From: Maricaulis maris
Lineage (GTDB): Bacteria; Pseudomonadota; Alphaproteobacteria; Caulobacterales; Maricaulaceae
NCBI RefSeq assembly: GCF_003634045.1
Contig: NZ_RBIM01000002.1
Location: 310,001 to 374,000, forward strand
Direction: 5' to 3'
Length of the DNA stretch: 64,000 nt
Of this stretch, positions 30,114-39,214 are shown piece after piece (position 1 is the first letter of the stretch; each line of letters begins with the position of its first letter). Made by a program: the position numbers and the translations under genes. The notes beneath the pieces were generated by a model. The model saw only the letters and a program-made list of their open reading frames with translations. It did no database searches and was not told where the DNA came from.

Positions 30114-30156
30114 GTGGAGGCTTTAGCAGGCTACAATTCTGTGCGACAGGCTTTGC

Positions 30157-31335
30157 ATGACCACCTCGACCGCTTCCCTGCAGCGTTTTGCCGACCACAA
30201 ACTCGCCGGACTGGACCGCCACAATCTGCGCCGCGTCACGCATGAGACCCGGCCGATGGGCGGCGCCATCGTCGAGCGCGACGGGCGGCGCATCGTCAAT
30301 GCCTGCTCCAACGACTATCTCGGCCTCAGCCAGGACCCGGCTGTCATCGAAGCCGCCGCCGCGGCCACCCGAACCTTCGGGGCCGGTGCCGGGGCATCAC
30401 GTCTGGTGACCGGTGGTCATCCGCTATTGTTCGAGCTGGAACGGCGGCTGGCGGCTTTCAAGGGCAGCGAGGACTGCCTCCTGTTCGGTTCCGGCTATCT
30501 CGCCAATCTGGCCATCACCCCGGCGCTGGCCGGCGCGGGCGATCTCGTCCTGGTCGATGCCCTGGCCCATGCCTGCCTGCATGCCGGTGCCCGTCTGTCC
30601 GGTGCCCGGGTCGAGATTTTCGCGCACAATGACATGGATGATCTGGACGCCCGCCTCACCGCCCTGCGTGGCGATCACCGCCACGCCATGATCCTCACTG
30701 ATGGCGTGTTCTCGATGGACGGCGACCTGGCGCCCCTGCCCGAACTACTCTCCCTGGCCGATCAGCACGACGCCTGGACGCTGGTCGATGACGCGCACGG
30801 GATCGGCGTGATCGGCGATGGTCGTGGCAGCTCGCATTGCTTCACTCCGCCGGTCACGCCGCCACTGCAGATGGGGACGCTGTCGAAGGCGCTGGGCAGT
30901 TATGGCGGCTATCTGTGTGCCTCGCGGGCGGTTTGTGACCTGCTGCGCACCCGGGCCCGACCACTGGTTTTCACAACCGCCCTGCCGCCGGCCTGCGCCG
31001 CCGCGGCTCTCGCGGCGCTAGACCGGATCGAATCCGATGCGGGTCTACGAGACCGTCCGATGACACTGGCCCGGCGGTTTTGCCGACGGCTCGGCCTGCC
31101 AGAACCCCACTCCCCCATCGTCCCGATTGTGATGGGCAGCGAAGGCGCAGCGCTGGCCGCGTCGAAATCCCTGGAGGCGAGTAGCTTCCTGGTCACCGCG
31201 ATCCGGCCGCCGACTGTGCCCCGCGGCACGGCGCGGCTGCGCATCACCTTCAATGCTGCCCATACCGACACAGATATCGACCAGCTTGCACAAGCCCTTG
31301 CAGCGATCCTGGAAACAACCCAAGCTGCCGAGTAA
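30157..31335 (+). CDS. bioF: 8-amino-7-oxononanoate synthase
   Basis: A 392-residue PLP enzyme condensing pimeloyl thioester with alanine. Signatures: NDYLGLSQDP, GAGASRLVTGGHPLLFELE, LVDDAHGIGVIG and the PLP Lys in GTLSKALGSYGGY. It is the first gene of the bioF-bioD pair; the final A of its TAA is also the first base of the bioD ATG. Confidence 0.96.
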   Translation: MTTSTASLQRFADHKLAGLDRHNLRRVTHETRPMGGAIVERDGRRIVNACSNDYLGLSQDPAVIEAAAAATRTFGAGAGASRLVTGGHPLLFELERRLAAFKGSEDCLLFGSGYLANLAITPALAGAGDLVLVDALAHACLHAGARLSGARVEIFAHNDMDDLDARLTALRGDHRHAMILTDGVFSMDGDLAPLPELLSLADQHDAWTLVDDAHGIGVIGDGRGSSHCFTPPVTPPLQMGTLSKALGSYGGYLCASRAVCDLLRTRARPLVFTTALPPACAAAALAALDRIESDAGLRDRPMTLARRFCRRLGLPEPHSPIVPIVMGSEGAALAASKSLEASSFLVTAIRPPTVPRGTARLRITFNAAHTDTDIDQLAQALAAILETTQAAE

Positions 31336-32000
31336 TGCGACCACTTTTCTTCACCGGCACCGGCACCGATATCGGCAAGACGCATGTGCTGTGCTCCCTC
31401 ATCCGCGCCTGGCGCGATCAGGGGCGGACAATGCGCGTCCTCAAACCGGTCATTTCCGGGTTCGACCAATCCGCACTCAACGAGACCGACACGATCCGGC
31501 TGATGCGGGCCAATGGCGACGCATTGACCGGAGACGGCGTTCAAGCAGTCTCGCCCTGGCGTTTCAAGGCCCCGCTATCACCGGACCTGGCCGCCCGCAA
31601 GGAACGCCGAGAACTCCCGCTCGACAGGATTGTCAGCTGGTGCCTCGACCATATCGACCGCGAGATGCCGACAGTGATCGAGGGGGCCGGCGGGGTGATG
31701 TCGCCGATCGCGTCAGACGGCCTCAATCTCGACCTGATCCGCGAACTTGATGCCCGCCCGGTCCTGGTCGCCGGAACGTATCTCGGCACGATTTCGCACA
31801 CTCTGAGCGCCCTCAGAGTGCTCGACGGGCATTGCACGGTGATCCTCAATGACCACCCGCACAGCGACACACCGGTCACGGAAACCGCCCGCACCATCAC
31901 CCGCTTCGCCTCGCGCGCCGATGTCCGTGTCTTTAATCCGGACGCGCCCGGCGGTCTGCTCGACCTGTTCGAAAGCGCGACGGACACCGTTCTCGATTAA
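31335..32000 (+). CDS. bioD: Dethiobiotin synthetase
   Basis: A 221-residue P-loop enzyme forming the ureido ring of dethiobiotin. The Walker A FFTGTGTDIGKTHVLCSL is at residues 4-21, LKPVISGF binds the diamine, and EGAGGVMSPI is the second signature. It shares one base with the bioF stop. bioB and bioC are not in the window, so the pathway must be completed elsewhere. Confidence 0.95.
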   Translation: MRPLFFTGTGTDIGKTHVLCSLIRAWRDQGRTMRVLKPVISGFDQSALNETDTIRLMRANGDALTGDGVQAVSPWRFKAPLSPDLAARKERRELPLDRIVSWCLDHIDREMPTVIEGAGGVMSPIASDGLNLDLIRELDARPVLVAGTYLGTISHTLSALRVLDGHCTVILNDHPHSDTPVTETARTITRFASRADVRVFNPDAPGGLLDLFESATDTVLD

Positions 32001-32023
32001 GACAAGCCGGGTGGCTCCAAACC

Positions 32024-32044
32024 GAAAAACACGATTGGTCGTGT
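32024..32044 (-). terminator. Terminator of tRNA-Val
   Basis: Reading the minus strand, ACACGA-CCAA-TCGTGT forms a 6-bp stem followed by TTTTC, 12 nt after the tRNA-Val 3' end. It is short but correctly placed; it also lies beyond bioD, converging. Confidence 0.6.
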
Positions 32045-32055
32045 ACCTACGGATA

Positions 32056-32131
32056 TGGTGGGCGGTGAGGGGCTCGAACCCCCGACCCTCTCGGTGTAAA
32101 CGAGATGCTCTCCCAGCTGAGCTAACCGCCC
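32056..32131 (-). tRNA. tRNA-Val (TAC)
   Basis: A 76-nt cloverleaf with encoded CCA. Acceptor GGGCGGT pairs with ACCGCCC, the D arm is GCTCAGCTGGGAGAGC, and the anticodon stem TCTCG/CGAGA encloses TTTACAC with anticodon TAC. The T arm has GGTTCGAGCCC. Confidence 0.97.
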
Positions 32132-32201
32132 GGATATCGGTGCCCGGCTGGCGGGCAGGTGGCGCTTGTAATGCCTACCGCCCCAAAGACGCAAGCCCGT
32201 C

Positions 32202-32843
32202 TCAACGACGCGCTGCAGCATCCCGGATAAATGCGCCCACGATCATTTCGATCTGTGCCATCGCCGTCGCCACCGGGTCGGCATAGCGGGCATTGGGCAG
32301 GACGATAACGATGATGCCGTGCACGGCAGCCCAGATGGCCCGGGCAGCGGTCTCCCGAGCCTCCAACCCGTCCAGTCCCGGCGCCGGTTCCAGCACATCG
32401 GTGATGATATGGAAAAGCTCGTCTTCATGCTGCGTGTAATAGCGCGGCGCCTCGCCCGAATTGCGGCGATTGAAGGTCAGCAGGGCTCTCCAGCGGGCAT
32501 CATTGTTGATGATGAAATCAAGATAGGCGCGGGCCAGAACCATCAGACGCCCGTGCACATCGCCAGCGTCCAGTCCTGCATTGGCCAGCGCGGCCTGATG
32601 ATGCAGGGCGACATCACGATAGGTCAGCACATTCAGCTCGCGCACCAGGTCATCAATGTCGCCGAACAGCTTGTAGATCGAGCCCACGCTCAGGCCGGCC
32701 CGCTCCGCAATCGTTCGGGCCTTCATGCCCTTCAGTCCCTGCTCGGCGAGCAGTGCGCCGGCAGCCGCCAACGCCTCCCCTCGGGCTTCCGGAGCGAGTG
32801 CGGGACGACCGCGCGGCCGGGACTGATCCTGAACATCTGTCAT
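32202..32843 (-). CDS. TetR/AcrR family regulator
   Basis: A 213-residue regulator. The N-terminal helix-turn-helix is clear (TIAERAGLSVGSIYKLFGD, about residues 43-61); the C-terminal ligand domain, with WRALLTFNRRN, resembles the WHG-type TetR group. The start at 32843 is preferred (MTDVQDQ), because in-frame extension upstream runs through non-coding sequence. No adjacent target is evident: it lies between tRNA-Val and pheA. TCGTT-CC-AACGA at 32893-32904 in its upstream region could be an autoregulatory site. Whether it binds the GTGAAC palindromes is unknown. Confidence 0.85.
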   Translation of the reverse strand: MTDVQDQSRPRGRPALAPEARGEALAAAGALLAEQGLKGMKARTIAERAGLSVGSIYKLFGDIDDLVRELNVLTYRDVALHHQAALANAGLDAGDVHGRLMVLARAYLDFIINNDARWRALLTFNRRNSGEAPRYYTQHEDELFHIITDVLEPAPGLDGLEARETAARAIWAAVHGIIVIVLPNARYADPVATAMAQIEMIVGAFIRDAAARR

Positions 32844-32968
32844 GCGGTTCTGATACTCCCGACCGCGCCGTCGAACAACGTTCATTTTGTCGTTCCAACG
32901 AACAGTCATGTCACGGAGCGGCCGAACCGGAAGCGCCCGGTCAAACCCTTCCCGCCTCGCCATTCCAC

Positions 32969-34123
32969 CTACTCGGCGGATGTCACCTTGTCGATCGCGT
33001 CCATGGCATAACAGCCGAGCAGTTTGATCTCGCGTGTGTGCTCCTCGAGCACCGCCATGGAATCCTTGATCTTGCGGTCCTCCAGATGGCCCTCGACATC
33101 CATGATGAACATTTCTTCCCAGGGATTGCCGGCAATCGGCCGCGATTCCAGCTTCACCAGATTGATGCCATTGTCGCGGAAACCCAGCAGGGCATCGACC
33201 AGCGAGCCCGGCGTATCGCGCGTGGTGAACATCATCGAGGTCTTGCACTCGACCTCACGGGTCGGGAGCTTTGACTTGCGCCCAATGACGATGAAACGGG
33301 TGATGTTCTGCTCATGGTCACCGACATTCCGTTCAAGGATGTCCATGCCGAACAGGCGGGCTGCATCCTCGCCGGCGACAGCAACGGCCGTGTCGTCGTC
33401 CTCGAGCAACCGCTCCAGGGCGCGCGTCGTGGAGGCGGCCATGTGGGTCTCCAACTCCGGATGGGACGCGATGTAACGGCGACATTGCGCCAGTGCCTGG
33501 GGATGCCCGAAGACCCGGCGCACACGCCCCTGCCCGCTCGCCCGCCCCACCAGGCAATGATCCACCCGCAGCAGGAACTCACCGATGATCTGGGTGTGGG
33601 AGTTGATCAGGATGTCATAGACCTCATTGATCGAGCCGGTGGTCGTGTTCTCGATCGGGATGACACCGTAATCGACCTCGGCATTCTCGACGGCCCGGAA
33701 GATCGACACGAAGTCACGTTTCGGCGACGGGATGACGGTCGCGTTGCGGCGCTGGAAGACTTTCTGGGCCGCGATATGACTGTAACTGCCCGGTCCGCCA
33801 AGATAAGCGACACTGGCTTCGTTGAGCTCGTCATTGCGCAGTGAGTCAAAATTTTCGCGCTGACGCCGGATCGAGCTTTCGAAGAGGGCATGAAACACCG
33901 TTTCGACAAGTTCGCTCGACAGACCGCGCTCTGCGCCCTGCTGGACGGCCGACCGCAACACTTCGCGCTCGCGTTCACGGTCGCGCACCGGGCTGCCGGT
34001 TTTCGCCTTGGCCTTGAGCATGTCCTCGACAAGGTCCGAGCGGCGGGCGATGGCATCGATCAATTGTTGATCGATCTCGCTGATGGCGGTGCGGATCTCG
34101 TCCCGCGTCATTTCCGTTGTCAT
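32969..34123 (-). CDS. pheA: Bifunctional chorismate mutase / prephenate dehydratase
   Basis: A 384-residue P-protein making phenylpyruvate for phenylalanine synthesis. The AroQ-type chorismate mutase is N-terminal (EIDQQLIDAIARRSDLV, residues about 12-90). Prephenate dehydratase follows (AYLGGPGSYSHIAAQ, YGVIPIENTTTGSI), then an ACT domain (TTRDTPGSLVDALLGFRDNGINLVKLESRP), where Phe would act as feedback inhibitor. Of several in-frame starts, the ATG at 34123 is best spaced from AAGGGA. It is preceded by a Phe-rich leader peptide and terminator. Confidence 0.94.
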   Translation of the reverse strand: MTTEMTRDEIRTAISEIDQQLIDAIARRSDLVEDMLKAKAKTGSPVRDREREREVLRSAVQQGAERGLSSELVETVFHALFESSIRRQRENFDSLRNDELNEASVAYLGGPGSYSHIAAQKVFQRRNATVIPSPKRDFVSIFRAVENAEVDYGVIPIENTTTGSINEVYDILINSHTQIIGEFLLRVDHCLVGRASGQGRVRRVFGHPQALAQCRRYIASHPELETHMAASTTRALERLLEDDDTAVAVAGEDAARLFGMDILERNVGDHEQNITRFIVIGRKSKLPTREVECKTSMMFTTRDTPGSLVDALLGFRDNGINLVKLESRPIAGNPWEEMFIMDVEGHLEDRKIKDSMAVLEEHTREIKLLGCYAMDAIDKVTSAE

Positions 34124-34140
34124 GCTCGTCATCCCTTCAG

Positions 34141-34175
34141 ACAAAAGAAAAGGGCCTCCCCGTGGGGGAGGCCCT
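34141..34175 (-). terminator. pheA attenuator hairpin
   Basis: A perfect 11-bp stem, AGGGCCTCCCC paired with GGGGAGGCCCT (34151-34175) around a 3-nt loop, is followed on the minus strand by TTTTCTTTTGT. It lies between the leader peptide and the pheA start, 28 nt before that ATG, so termination here would silence pheA. The upstream segment GGGGGCGGT (34210-34218) can pair with the left arm, eight of nine positions, to give an antiterminator. Confidence 0.75.
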
Positions 34176-34199
34176 GGTTACGCTGCGCTGATGCACATG

Positions 34200-34271
34200 C
34201 TAGCCGGCCACCGCCCCCAGATGGGTCGCGTTGGTAAAATAGGCCGCAAAGAAATACGTCGCGCTGTTCAT
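34200..34271 (-). CDS. pheA leader peptide
   Basis: A 23-codon frame: Met1-Asn-Ser-Ala-Thr-Tyr6-Phe7-Phe8-Ala-Ala-Tyr11-Phe12, then THLGAVAG and TAG. Three Phe and two Tyr fall in a seven-residue window, the pattern of an amino-acid sensing leader. It stops 24 nt before the terminator stem. No ribosome site precedes the ATG; a TTGACCG element (34301-34307) and CACTGT (34279-34284) would place transcription start close to the A of the ATG, so it may be leaderless. Confidence 0.65.
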   Translation of the reverse strand: MNSATYFFAAYFTNATHLGAVAG

Positions 34272-34278
34272 GACGGCG

Positions 34279-34307
34279 ACAGTGGCCGCCCCGGTGCGCA
34301 CGGTCAA
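34279..34307 (-). promoter_or_regulatory. Predicted pheA leader promoter
   Basis: TTGACCG (34301-34307, minus strand) is followed 14-16 nt later by GCCACTGTC, resembling the TTGACSG / GCTANAWC pattern described for Caulobacter housekeeping promoters. It is only a moderate match in the -10. Confidence 0.35.
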
Positions 34308-34321
34308 TCCACTTTCTGCGC

Positions 34322-34337
34322 GAAATCAGATGATTTC
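34322..34337. promoter_or_regulatory. Palindrome GAAATCA-GA-TGATTTC before pheA
   Basis: A perfect inverted repeat with 7-bp arms between the lon terminator and the predicted pheA promoter. It could be an operator or an RNA hairpin; nothing in the window identifies a binding protein. Confidence 0.35.
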
Positions 34338-34340
34338 TGC

Positions 34341-34371
34341 ACAAAAATGGCCGGAGACATCGCCTCCGGCC
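34341..34371 (-). terminator. lon terminator
   Basis: On the minus strand GGCCGGAG / CTCCGGCC (8 bp, 7-nt loop) is followed by ATTTTTG. It lies 33 nt after the lon stop codon. A second palindrome, GTTTCAAATGAAAC (34378-34391), lies between stop and stem. Confidence 0.85.
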
Positions 34372-34403
34372 AAGATTGTTTCAAATGAAACGATTTTCAG
34401 CGC

Positions 34404-36809
34404 CTAGTGCGCAATCGGCTGCCCGGCCGGGTCACCACCCTGCTGGGCGGCCATTGCGGCCAGGGCGGCCTCGTCTGCCTCCGTCCACTCGACCGGTTCA
34501 ACCGGCTCGACCAGGGCTCGCATCAGCACTTCATCGGCGGTCTCGACCGCGATGATTTCCATGCCCTCTTTGACATTGTCCGGGATCTCGGCGAGGTCCT
34601 TTTCATTGTCTTTCGGGATGAGGACGGTCTTCACGCCACCGCGCAGGGCCGCAAGCAGTTTCTCCTTGAGGCCGCCAATCGGCAGGACACGGCCGCGCAG
34701 GGTGATCTCACCCGTCATGGCGATATCCTTGCGCACCGGAATACCGGTCAGCACCGAGACAATCGCGGTCATCATGCCGACGCCCGCCGACGGGCCGTCT
34801 TTCGGCGTGGCGCCCTCGGGCATGTGGACGTGAATGTCTGCGGCACGGAAAATCGTCGGCTTGATGCCCAGCGATGGCGCGCGCGACTGGACAAAGGAAT
34901 TGGCCGCCGAGATCGACTCCTTCATCACATCGCGCAGATTGCCCGTGACCATCATCTTGCCGCGCCCCGGCATGCGGACAGCTTCGATCGTCAACAGGTC
35001 ACCACCAACTTCCGTCCAGGCCAGGCCGGTGACAATACCGATCTGGTCATGATCCTCGGTTTCGCCAAAGCGGTGCTTCCGGACCCCCGCGAAATCACCG
35101 AGATTGGCCGACGTGATCGTGATCGCGCTGGCCGTGCCGCGCTCAATGCGAACGACGGACTTGCGGGCAAGATTGGCGATTTCACGTTCGAGACTGCGAA
35201 CACCCGCTTCACGCGTGTAATAACGGATCAGATCACGAAGACCTTCCTCGCTCAGCGACCACTCACTGTCCTTGAGCGCATGATTTTTCATCTGCTTGGG
35301 GATGAGGTGGCGCTTGGCGATCTCGACCTTCTCGTCCTCTGTATAGCCAGCGATACGGATGATCTCCATCCGGTCGAGAAGCGGCTGCGGCAGGTTGAGC
35401 GTGTTGGCCGTGGTCACGAACATGATGTCCGACAGGTCGTAATCGACCTCCAGATAGTGATCGTTGAAATTGGCATTCTGTTCCGGATCGAGCACTTCCA
35501 GGAGGGCCGAAGCCGGGTCACCGCGGTAATCGGCGCCGAGCTTGTCGATCTCATCGAGCAGGAAGAGCGGATTGGACGAATTGACCTTTTTCATCGACTG
35601 GATGATGCGGCCGGGCATGGAACCGATATAGGTCCGGCGGTGACCGCGGATCTCGGCTTCGTCGCGAACGCCGCCGAGCGACATGCGCACGAAGTCGCGG
35701 CCGGTCGCCTTGGCAATCGAGCGACCAAGCGAGGTCTTGCCGACGCCGGGCGGGCCGACGAGGCACAGGATCGGGCCTTTCAGCTTCTTGGTGCGAGCCT
35801 GAACTGCGAGATGCTCAAGGATGCGCTCCTTGACCTTCTCGAGGCCGTAATGGTCCGTTTCCAGAATGTTTTCAGCGCGTTCCAGGTCATTCTTCAGACG
35901 CTTGCGCTTGCCCCACGGAACCGAAAGGATCCAGTCGAGATAATTGCGCACGACGGTGGCCTCGGCCGACATCGGGCTCATATTGCGTAGCTTCTTGAAT
36001 TCGGCATCCGCCTTGGTGCGGGCTTCCTTGGAAAGCTTGGCCTCGGCCAGTTTCTCTTCCAGCTCGGCCAGCTCTTCACGGCTGTCATCGGTCTCGCCCA
36101 GCTCACGCTGGATCGCCTTCATCTGCTCGTTGAGATAATATTCGCGCTGGGTCTTTTCCATCTGGCGCTTCACGCGCGAACGGATTTTCTTCTCGACCTG
36201 AAGGACACCGATCTCGCCCTCCATCATGCCGAGAATGCGCTCCAGGCGGCGGGTCACGTCCGGCTCTTCGAGCAGCGACTGTTTCTCGTCGATCTTGACG
36301 GCGAGATGGGCGGCAATGGAGTCCGACAGCTTGCCCGGCTCGCGGATCTGCGACAGCGACGCCAGGGCTTCCGGCGGCACTTTCTTGTTCAGCTTCACGT
36401 AGTCATCGAACTTGGCCGACACCGTACGCATCAGCGCTTCCAGTTCGGAGACATCACCCGGATCCTCGTCGATCGGCGTGCATTCGGCCTCGTAGAAATC
36501 GGTCCGGGCCGTATAGCCGCCGATTTCGACGCGAACACCGCCTTCGACCAGCACCTTGACCGTGCCATCCGGCAATTTCAGCAATTGCAATACCGAAGCG
36601 ATCACGCCGGTGGTGTGGATCGCGTCAGCGCTCGGCTCATCGTCGGACGCGGTGCGCTGGGTGGCCAGCAGGATTTGCTTGTCGGCCTTCATCACCTCTT
36701 CGAGCGCCTTGACCGATTTCTCGCGCCCGACAAAGAGCGGCACAATCATGTGCGGGAAAACGACAATGTCGCGCAGGGGTAGAAGGGGGAGTGTCTTCGT
36801 GGTGGACAT
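34404..36809 (-). CDS. lon: ATP-dependent Lon protease
   Basis: An 801-residue LonA-type AAA+ protease. N-terminal substrate domain ([23 protein letters not shown]), Walker [20 protein letters not shown] near residue 355, Walker [12 protein letters not shown], and the Ser-Lys catalytic dyad in [11 protein letters not shown] and the Lys of [13 protein letters not shown]. The start at 36809 (MSTTKTLPL) has GGAG at 5-nt spacing; an earlier in-frame ATG is poorly placed. It follows clpX after 146 bp and ends at a strong terminator. Confidence 0.97.
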   Translation of the reverse strand: MSTTKTLPLLPLRDIVVFPHMIVPLFVGREKSVKALEEVMKADKQILLATQRTASDDEPSADAIHTTGVIASVLQLLKLPDGTVKVLVEGGVRVEIGGYTARTDFYEAECTPIDEDPGDVSELEALMRTVSAKFDDYVKLNKKVPPEALASLSQIREPGKLSDSIAAHLAVKIDEKQSLLEEPDVTRRLERILGMMEGEIGVLQVEKKIRSRVKRQMEKTQREYYLNEQMKAIQRELGETDDSREELAELEEKLAEAKLSKEARTKADAEFKKLRNMSPMSAEATVVRNYLDWILSVPWGKRKRLKNDLERAENILETDHYGLEKVKERILEHLAVQARTKKLKGPILCLVGPPGVGKTSLGRSIAKATGRDFVRMSLGGVRDEAEIRGHRRTYIGSMPGRIIQSMKKVNSSNPLFLLDEIDKLGADYRGDPASALLEVLDPEQNANFNDHYLEVDYDLSDIMFVTTANTLNLPQPLLDRMEIIRIAGYTEDEKVEIAKRHLIPKQMKNHALKDSEWSLSEEGLRDLIRYYTREAGVRSLEREIANLARKSVVRIERGTASAITITSANLGDFAGVRKHRFGETEDHDQIGIVTGLAWTEVGGDLLTIEAVRMPGRGKMMVTGNLRDVMKESISAANSFVQSRAPSLGIKPTIFRAADIHVHMPEGATPKDGPSAGVGMMTAIVSVLTGIPVRKDIAMTGEITLRGRVLPIGGLKEKLLAALRGGVKTVLIPKDNEKDLAEIPDNVKEGMEIIAVETADEVLMRALVEPVEPVEWTEADEAALAAMAAQQGGDPAGQPIAH

Positions 36810-36880
36810 GCTTGCTCCATGCGCGCTCAACCGGAGGAGCGCGTGCAGACCTTGATACAGATCGTGACTCTATTCGGAAC

Positions 36881-36914
36881 CACCGGATGCACGCGCCGAG
36901 CGCGGTCTCCGGTG
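36881..36914. other. Two-tier inverted repeat upstream of lon
   Basis: CACCGGA (36881-36887) pairs with TCCGGTG (36908-36914), and an inner GCGC/GCGC pair lies inside. There is no T tract on either strand, so it is not a standard terminator. It stands in the 146-bp clpX-lon gap and could be a 5' leader structure of lon mRNA. Confidence 0.3.
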
Positions 36915-36955
36915 TTCCAGCTTACCTCAAGAGGTGGCGACGAGACCGTGAAAGG

Positions 36956-38227
36956 TCAAGCACCCTCCCGCTTGTCGTCCTTGCGCTCGGCATAGATGGA
37001 CAGCGGCTTGGCATTGCCCTCGACCACTTCGCCGTTGACGACGATCTCTTCCACGCCTTCCAGACTTGGAAGATCGAACATGGTTTCCAGGAGGATGCCT
37101 TCCATGATCGAACGCAGGCCACGGGCACCGGTCTTGCGGGCAATGGCCCGGTTGGCAATGCCTTTGAGGGCGTCTTCGGTGAAGGTCAGGCCTACGCCTT
37201 CCATCTCGAACAAGCGCTGATACTGCTTCACGAGCGCGTTCTTCGGCTCGGTCAGGATCTGCACCAGCGCACCGACATCAAGGTCCTCCAACGTCGCGAT
37301 GACGGGCAGGCGACCCACGAATTCCGGGATCAGGCCGAAGCGCAGCAGGTCATCGGGCTCCACTTCGCGCAGGATTTCACCCGTACGACGGGCGTCCGGC
37401 TCACGCACATCAGCGCCAAAGCCAATCGAGGAACCCTGCCCGCGCTGCGAGATCACCTTGTCGAGACCGGCGAAGGCGCCGCCGACGACGAACAGGATAT
37501 TGGTGGTGTCGACCTGCAGGAATTCCTGCTGCGGATGCTTGCGACCGCCCTGCGGCGGCACCGACGCGACCGTGCCTTCCATGATTTTCAGGAGCGCTTG
37601 CTGCACACCCTCACCCGACACGTCACGGGTGATGGAAGGGTTGTCAGACTTGCGCGAAATCTTGTCGATCTCATCGATATAGACAATGCCGCGCTGGGCC
37701 CGTTCGACATTATAGTCGGCAGCCTGGAGCAATTTCAGGACGATATTCTCGACATCCTCACCGACATAACCGGCTTCAGTAAGCGTCGTTGCATCGGCCA
37801 TGGTGAAGGGCACATCGAGGATACGGGCCAGCGTCTGCGCGAGCAGCGTCTTGCCGCAACCGGTCGGTCCGATCAGCAGGATGTTCGATTTGGCGAGTTC
37901 AACGTCGGAGTTCTGCGAAGCGTGATTGAGGCGCTTGTAGTGATTGTGGACCGCCACGGCGAGCACGCGTTTGGCATGCGCTTGGCCGATCACATAATCA
38001 TTGAGCACATTGAAGATTTCCTGCGGAGACGGGACGCCTTCCTTGGATTTCACCAGCGAGGATTTGTTCTCCTCGCGGATAATATCCATGCAGAGTTCGA
38101 CGCATTCATCACAGATGAACACCGTAGGTCCGGCGATCAGTTTGCGGACCTCATGCTGACTCTTTCCGCAAAAAGAGCAGTAGAGAGTGTTCTTCGACTC
38201 GCTGTCTCCGCCCGTCGTCTTACTCAT
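36956..38227 (-). CDS. clpX: ATP-dependent Clp protease ATP-binding subunit ClpX
   Basis: A 423-residue AAA+ unfoldase delivering substrates to ClpP. The N-terminal zinc domain has CSFCGKSQ and CDECVELC; Walker [13 protein letters not shown], Walker B YIDEIDKI, the pore-loop region [12 protein letters not shown], and the IGFGAD ClpP-docking tripeptide are present. It starts with ATGAG behind GGAGCGG. It is downstream of clpP by 162 bp, likely with an additional promoter. Confidence 0.97.
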   Translation of the reverse strand: MSKTTGGDSESKNTLYCSFCGKSQHEVRKLIAGPTVFICDECVELCMDIIREENKSSLVKSKEGVPSPQEIFNVLNDYVIGQAHAKRVLAVAVHNHYKRLNHASQNSDVELAKSNILLIGPTGCGKTLLAQTLARILDVPFTMADATTLTEAGYVGEDVENIVLKLLQAADYNVERAQRGIVYIDEIDKISRKSDNPSITRDVSGEGVQQALLKIMEGTVASVPPQGGRKHPQQEFLQVDTTNILFVVGGAFAGLDKVISQRGQGSSIGFGADVREPDARRTGEILREVEPDDLLRFGLIPEFVGRLPVIATLEDLDVGALVQILTEPKNALVKQYQRLFEMEGVGLTFTEDALKGIANRAIARKTGARGLRSIMEGILLETMFDLPSLEGVEEIVVNGEVVEGNAKPLSIYAERKDDKREGA

Positions 38228-38389
38228 GACCGCTCCATTTCAACCCGCAGGCATCGCGATGATACCTGCTTTCGCTTTCAGCCTCGTGCAAAATCAAGGC
38301 CGAACTTTAGCGAAAGGTTTCCGTCGCTGCGCATTCGATCACATGGATGCAGTACCGATCAAGCATCATGCCTGCATCCCGGTTCGGTG

Positions 38390-39025
38390 CTAGCTGTCAG
38401 AACCTTCCTTCTCGTCTTCCGCGCGGCGTTCGATGACCTTGTCGATCAGGCCGAATTCCAGCCCCTCTTCCGCCGACATGAAATTGTCGCGATCGAGGGC
38501 ATTTTCAATCTCTTCATATGTGCGACCGGTGTGGCTCACATAAATCTCGTTCAGGCGCCGTTTGATCTTCTGGATGTCAGCCGCGTGGCGCTCAATGTCG
38601 GACGCCTGGCCGCGGAAACCACCGGACGGCTGGTGCACCATGATGCGCGCATTGGGCGCTGCAAAGCGCATGTCCTTCTCGCCCGCCGTCAGCAGCAGAG
38701 ATCCCATCGAAGCGGCCATGCCCAGGCACATCGTCGACACCGGCGAGCGGATATATTGCATTGTGTCATAGATGCCGAGACCGGCCGACACCACACCGCC
38801 CGGTGAGTTGATATACATCGAGATCTCTTTTTTCGGGTTCTCGGACTCGAGGAAGAGAAGTTGGGCAATGATCAGGCTCGCCATATGGTCCTCGATCGGA
38901 CCGGTGACGAAAATGATGCGCTCCTTGAGGAGGCGCGAATAGATATCGAAAGAGCGCTCGCCACGGCTCGTCTGTTCGACGACGATCGGAACCAGATTCA
39001 TCATTACATCCTGGGGATCATGCAT
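38390..39025 (-). CDS. clpP: ATP-dependent Clp protease proteolytic subunit
   Basis: A 211-residue serine protease subunit. Catalytic Ser106 is in GMAASMGS and His131 in MVHQPSGG; Asp is in the [14 protein letters not shown]-like stretch near residue 180. The ending is short and acidic. It starts 189 bp after tig, behind tig's terminator, so it probably has its own promoter. Confidence 0.96.
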   Translation of the reverse strand: MHDPQDVMMNLVPIVVEQTSRGERSFDIYSRLLKERIIFVTGPIEDHMASLIIAQLLFLESENPKKEISMYINSPGGVVSAGLGIYDTMQYIRSPVSTMCLGMAASMGSLLLTAGEKDMRFAAPNARIMVHQPSGGFRGQASDIERHAADIQKIKRRLNEIYVSHTGRTYEEIENALDRDNFMSAEEGLEFGLIDKVIERRAEDEKEGSDS

Positions 39026-39150
39026 ATCGCGCTCCTTGGGGTGACGGCACCGGGATCGGGCCGATTCTCATCAGACGGGATAATGGGACTATCGCGGGCG
39101 TCGAAGTTGTAGGCAAGGCGCACGCTGCAGCGACATCTGCCAAATCGTGC

Positions 39151-39189
39151 CGAAACGAAAAGCGCCGACGCTTGGATAGCGCCGGCGCT
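39151..39189 (-). terminator. tig terminator
   Basis: On the minus strand AGCGCCGGCGCT pairs with AGCGTCGGCGCT (12 bp, one G-T) across a 5-nt loop, then TTTTCGTTT. It lies 26 nt after the tig stop. Confidence 0.8.
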
Positions 39190-39214
39190 GTGTCATTGCG
39201 AAACGCTGTCAGGA

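Noticed and set aside
30114-30156. BirA- or BioR-type operator between bioA and bioF
   Set aside because: No TTGTAAACC-type or TTATMKATAA-type inverted repeat is present in the 43 bp, and BirA here lacks a DNA-binding domain.
32886-32906. LexA-like or SOS-type box upstream of the TetR gene
   Set aside because: The CGTTC repeats are 12 bp apart, not the 11 bp (GTTC-N7-GTTC) of the alphaproteobacterial LexA site.
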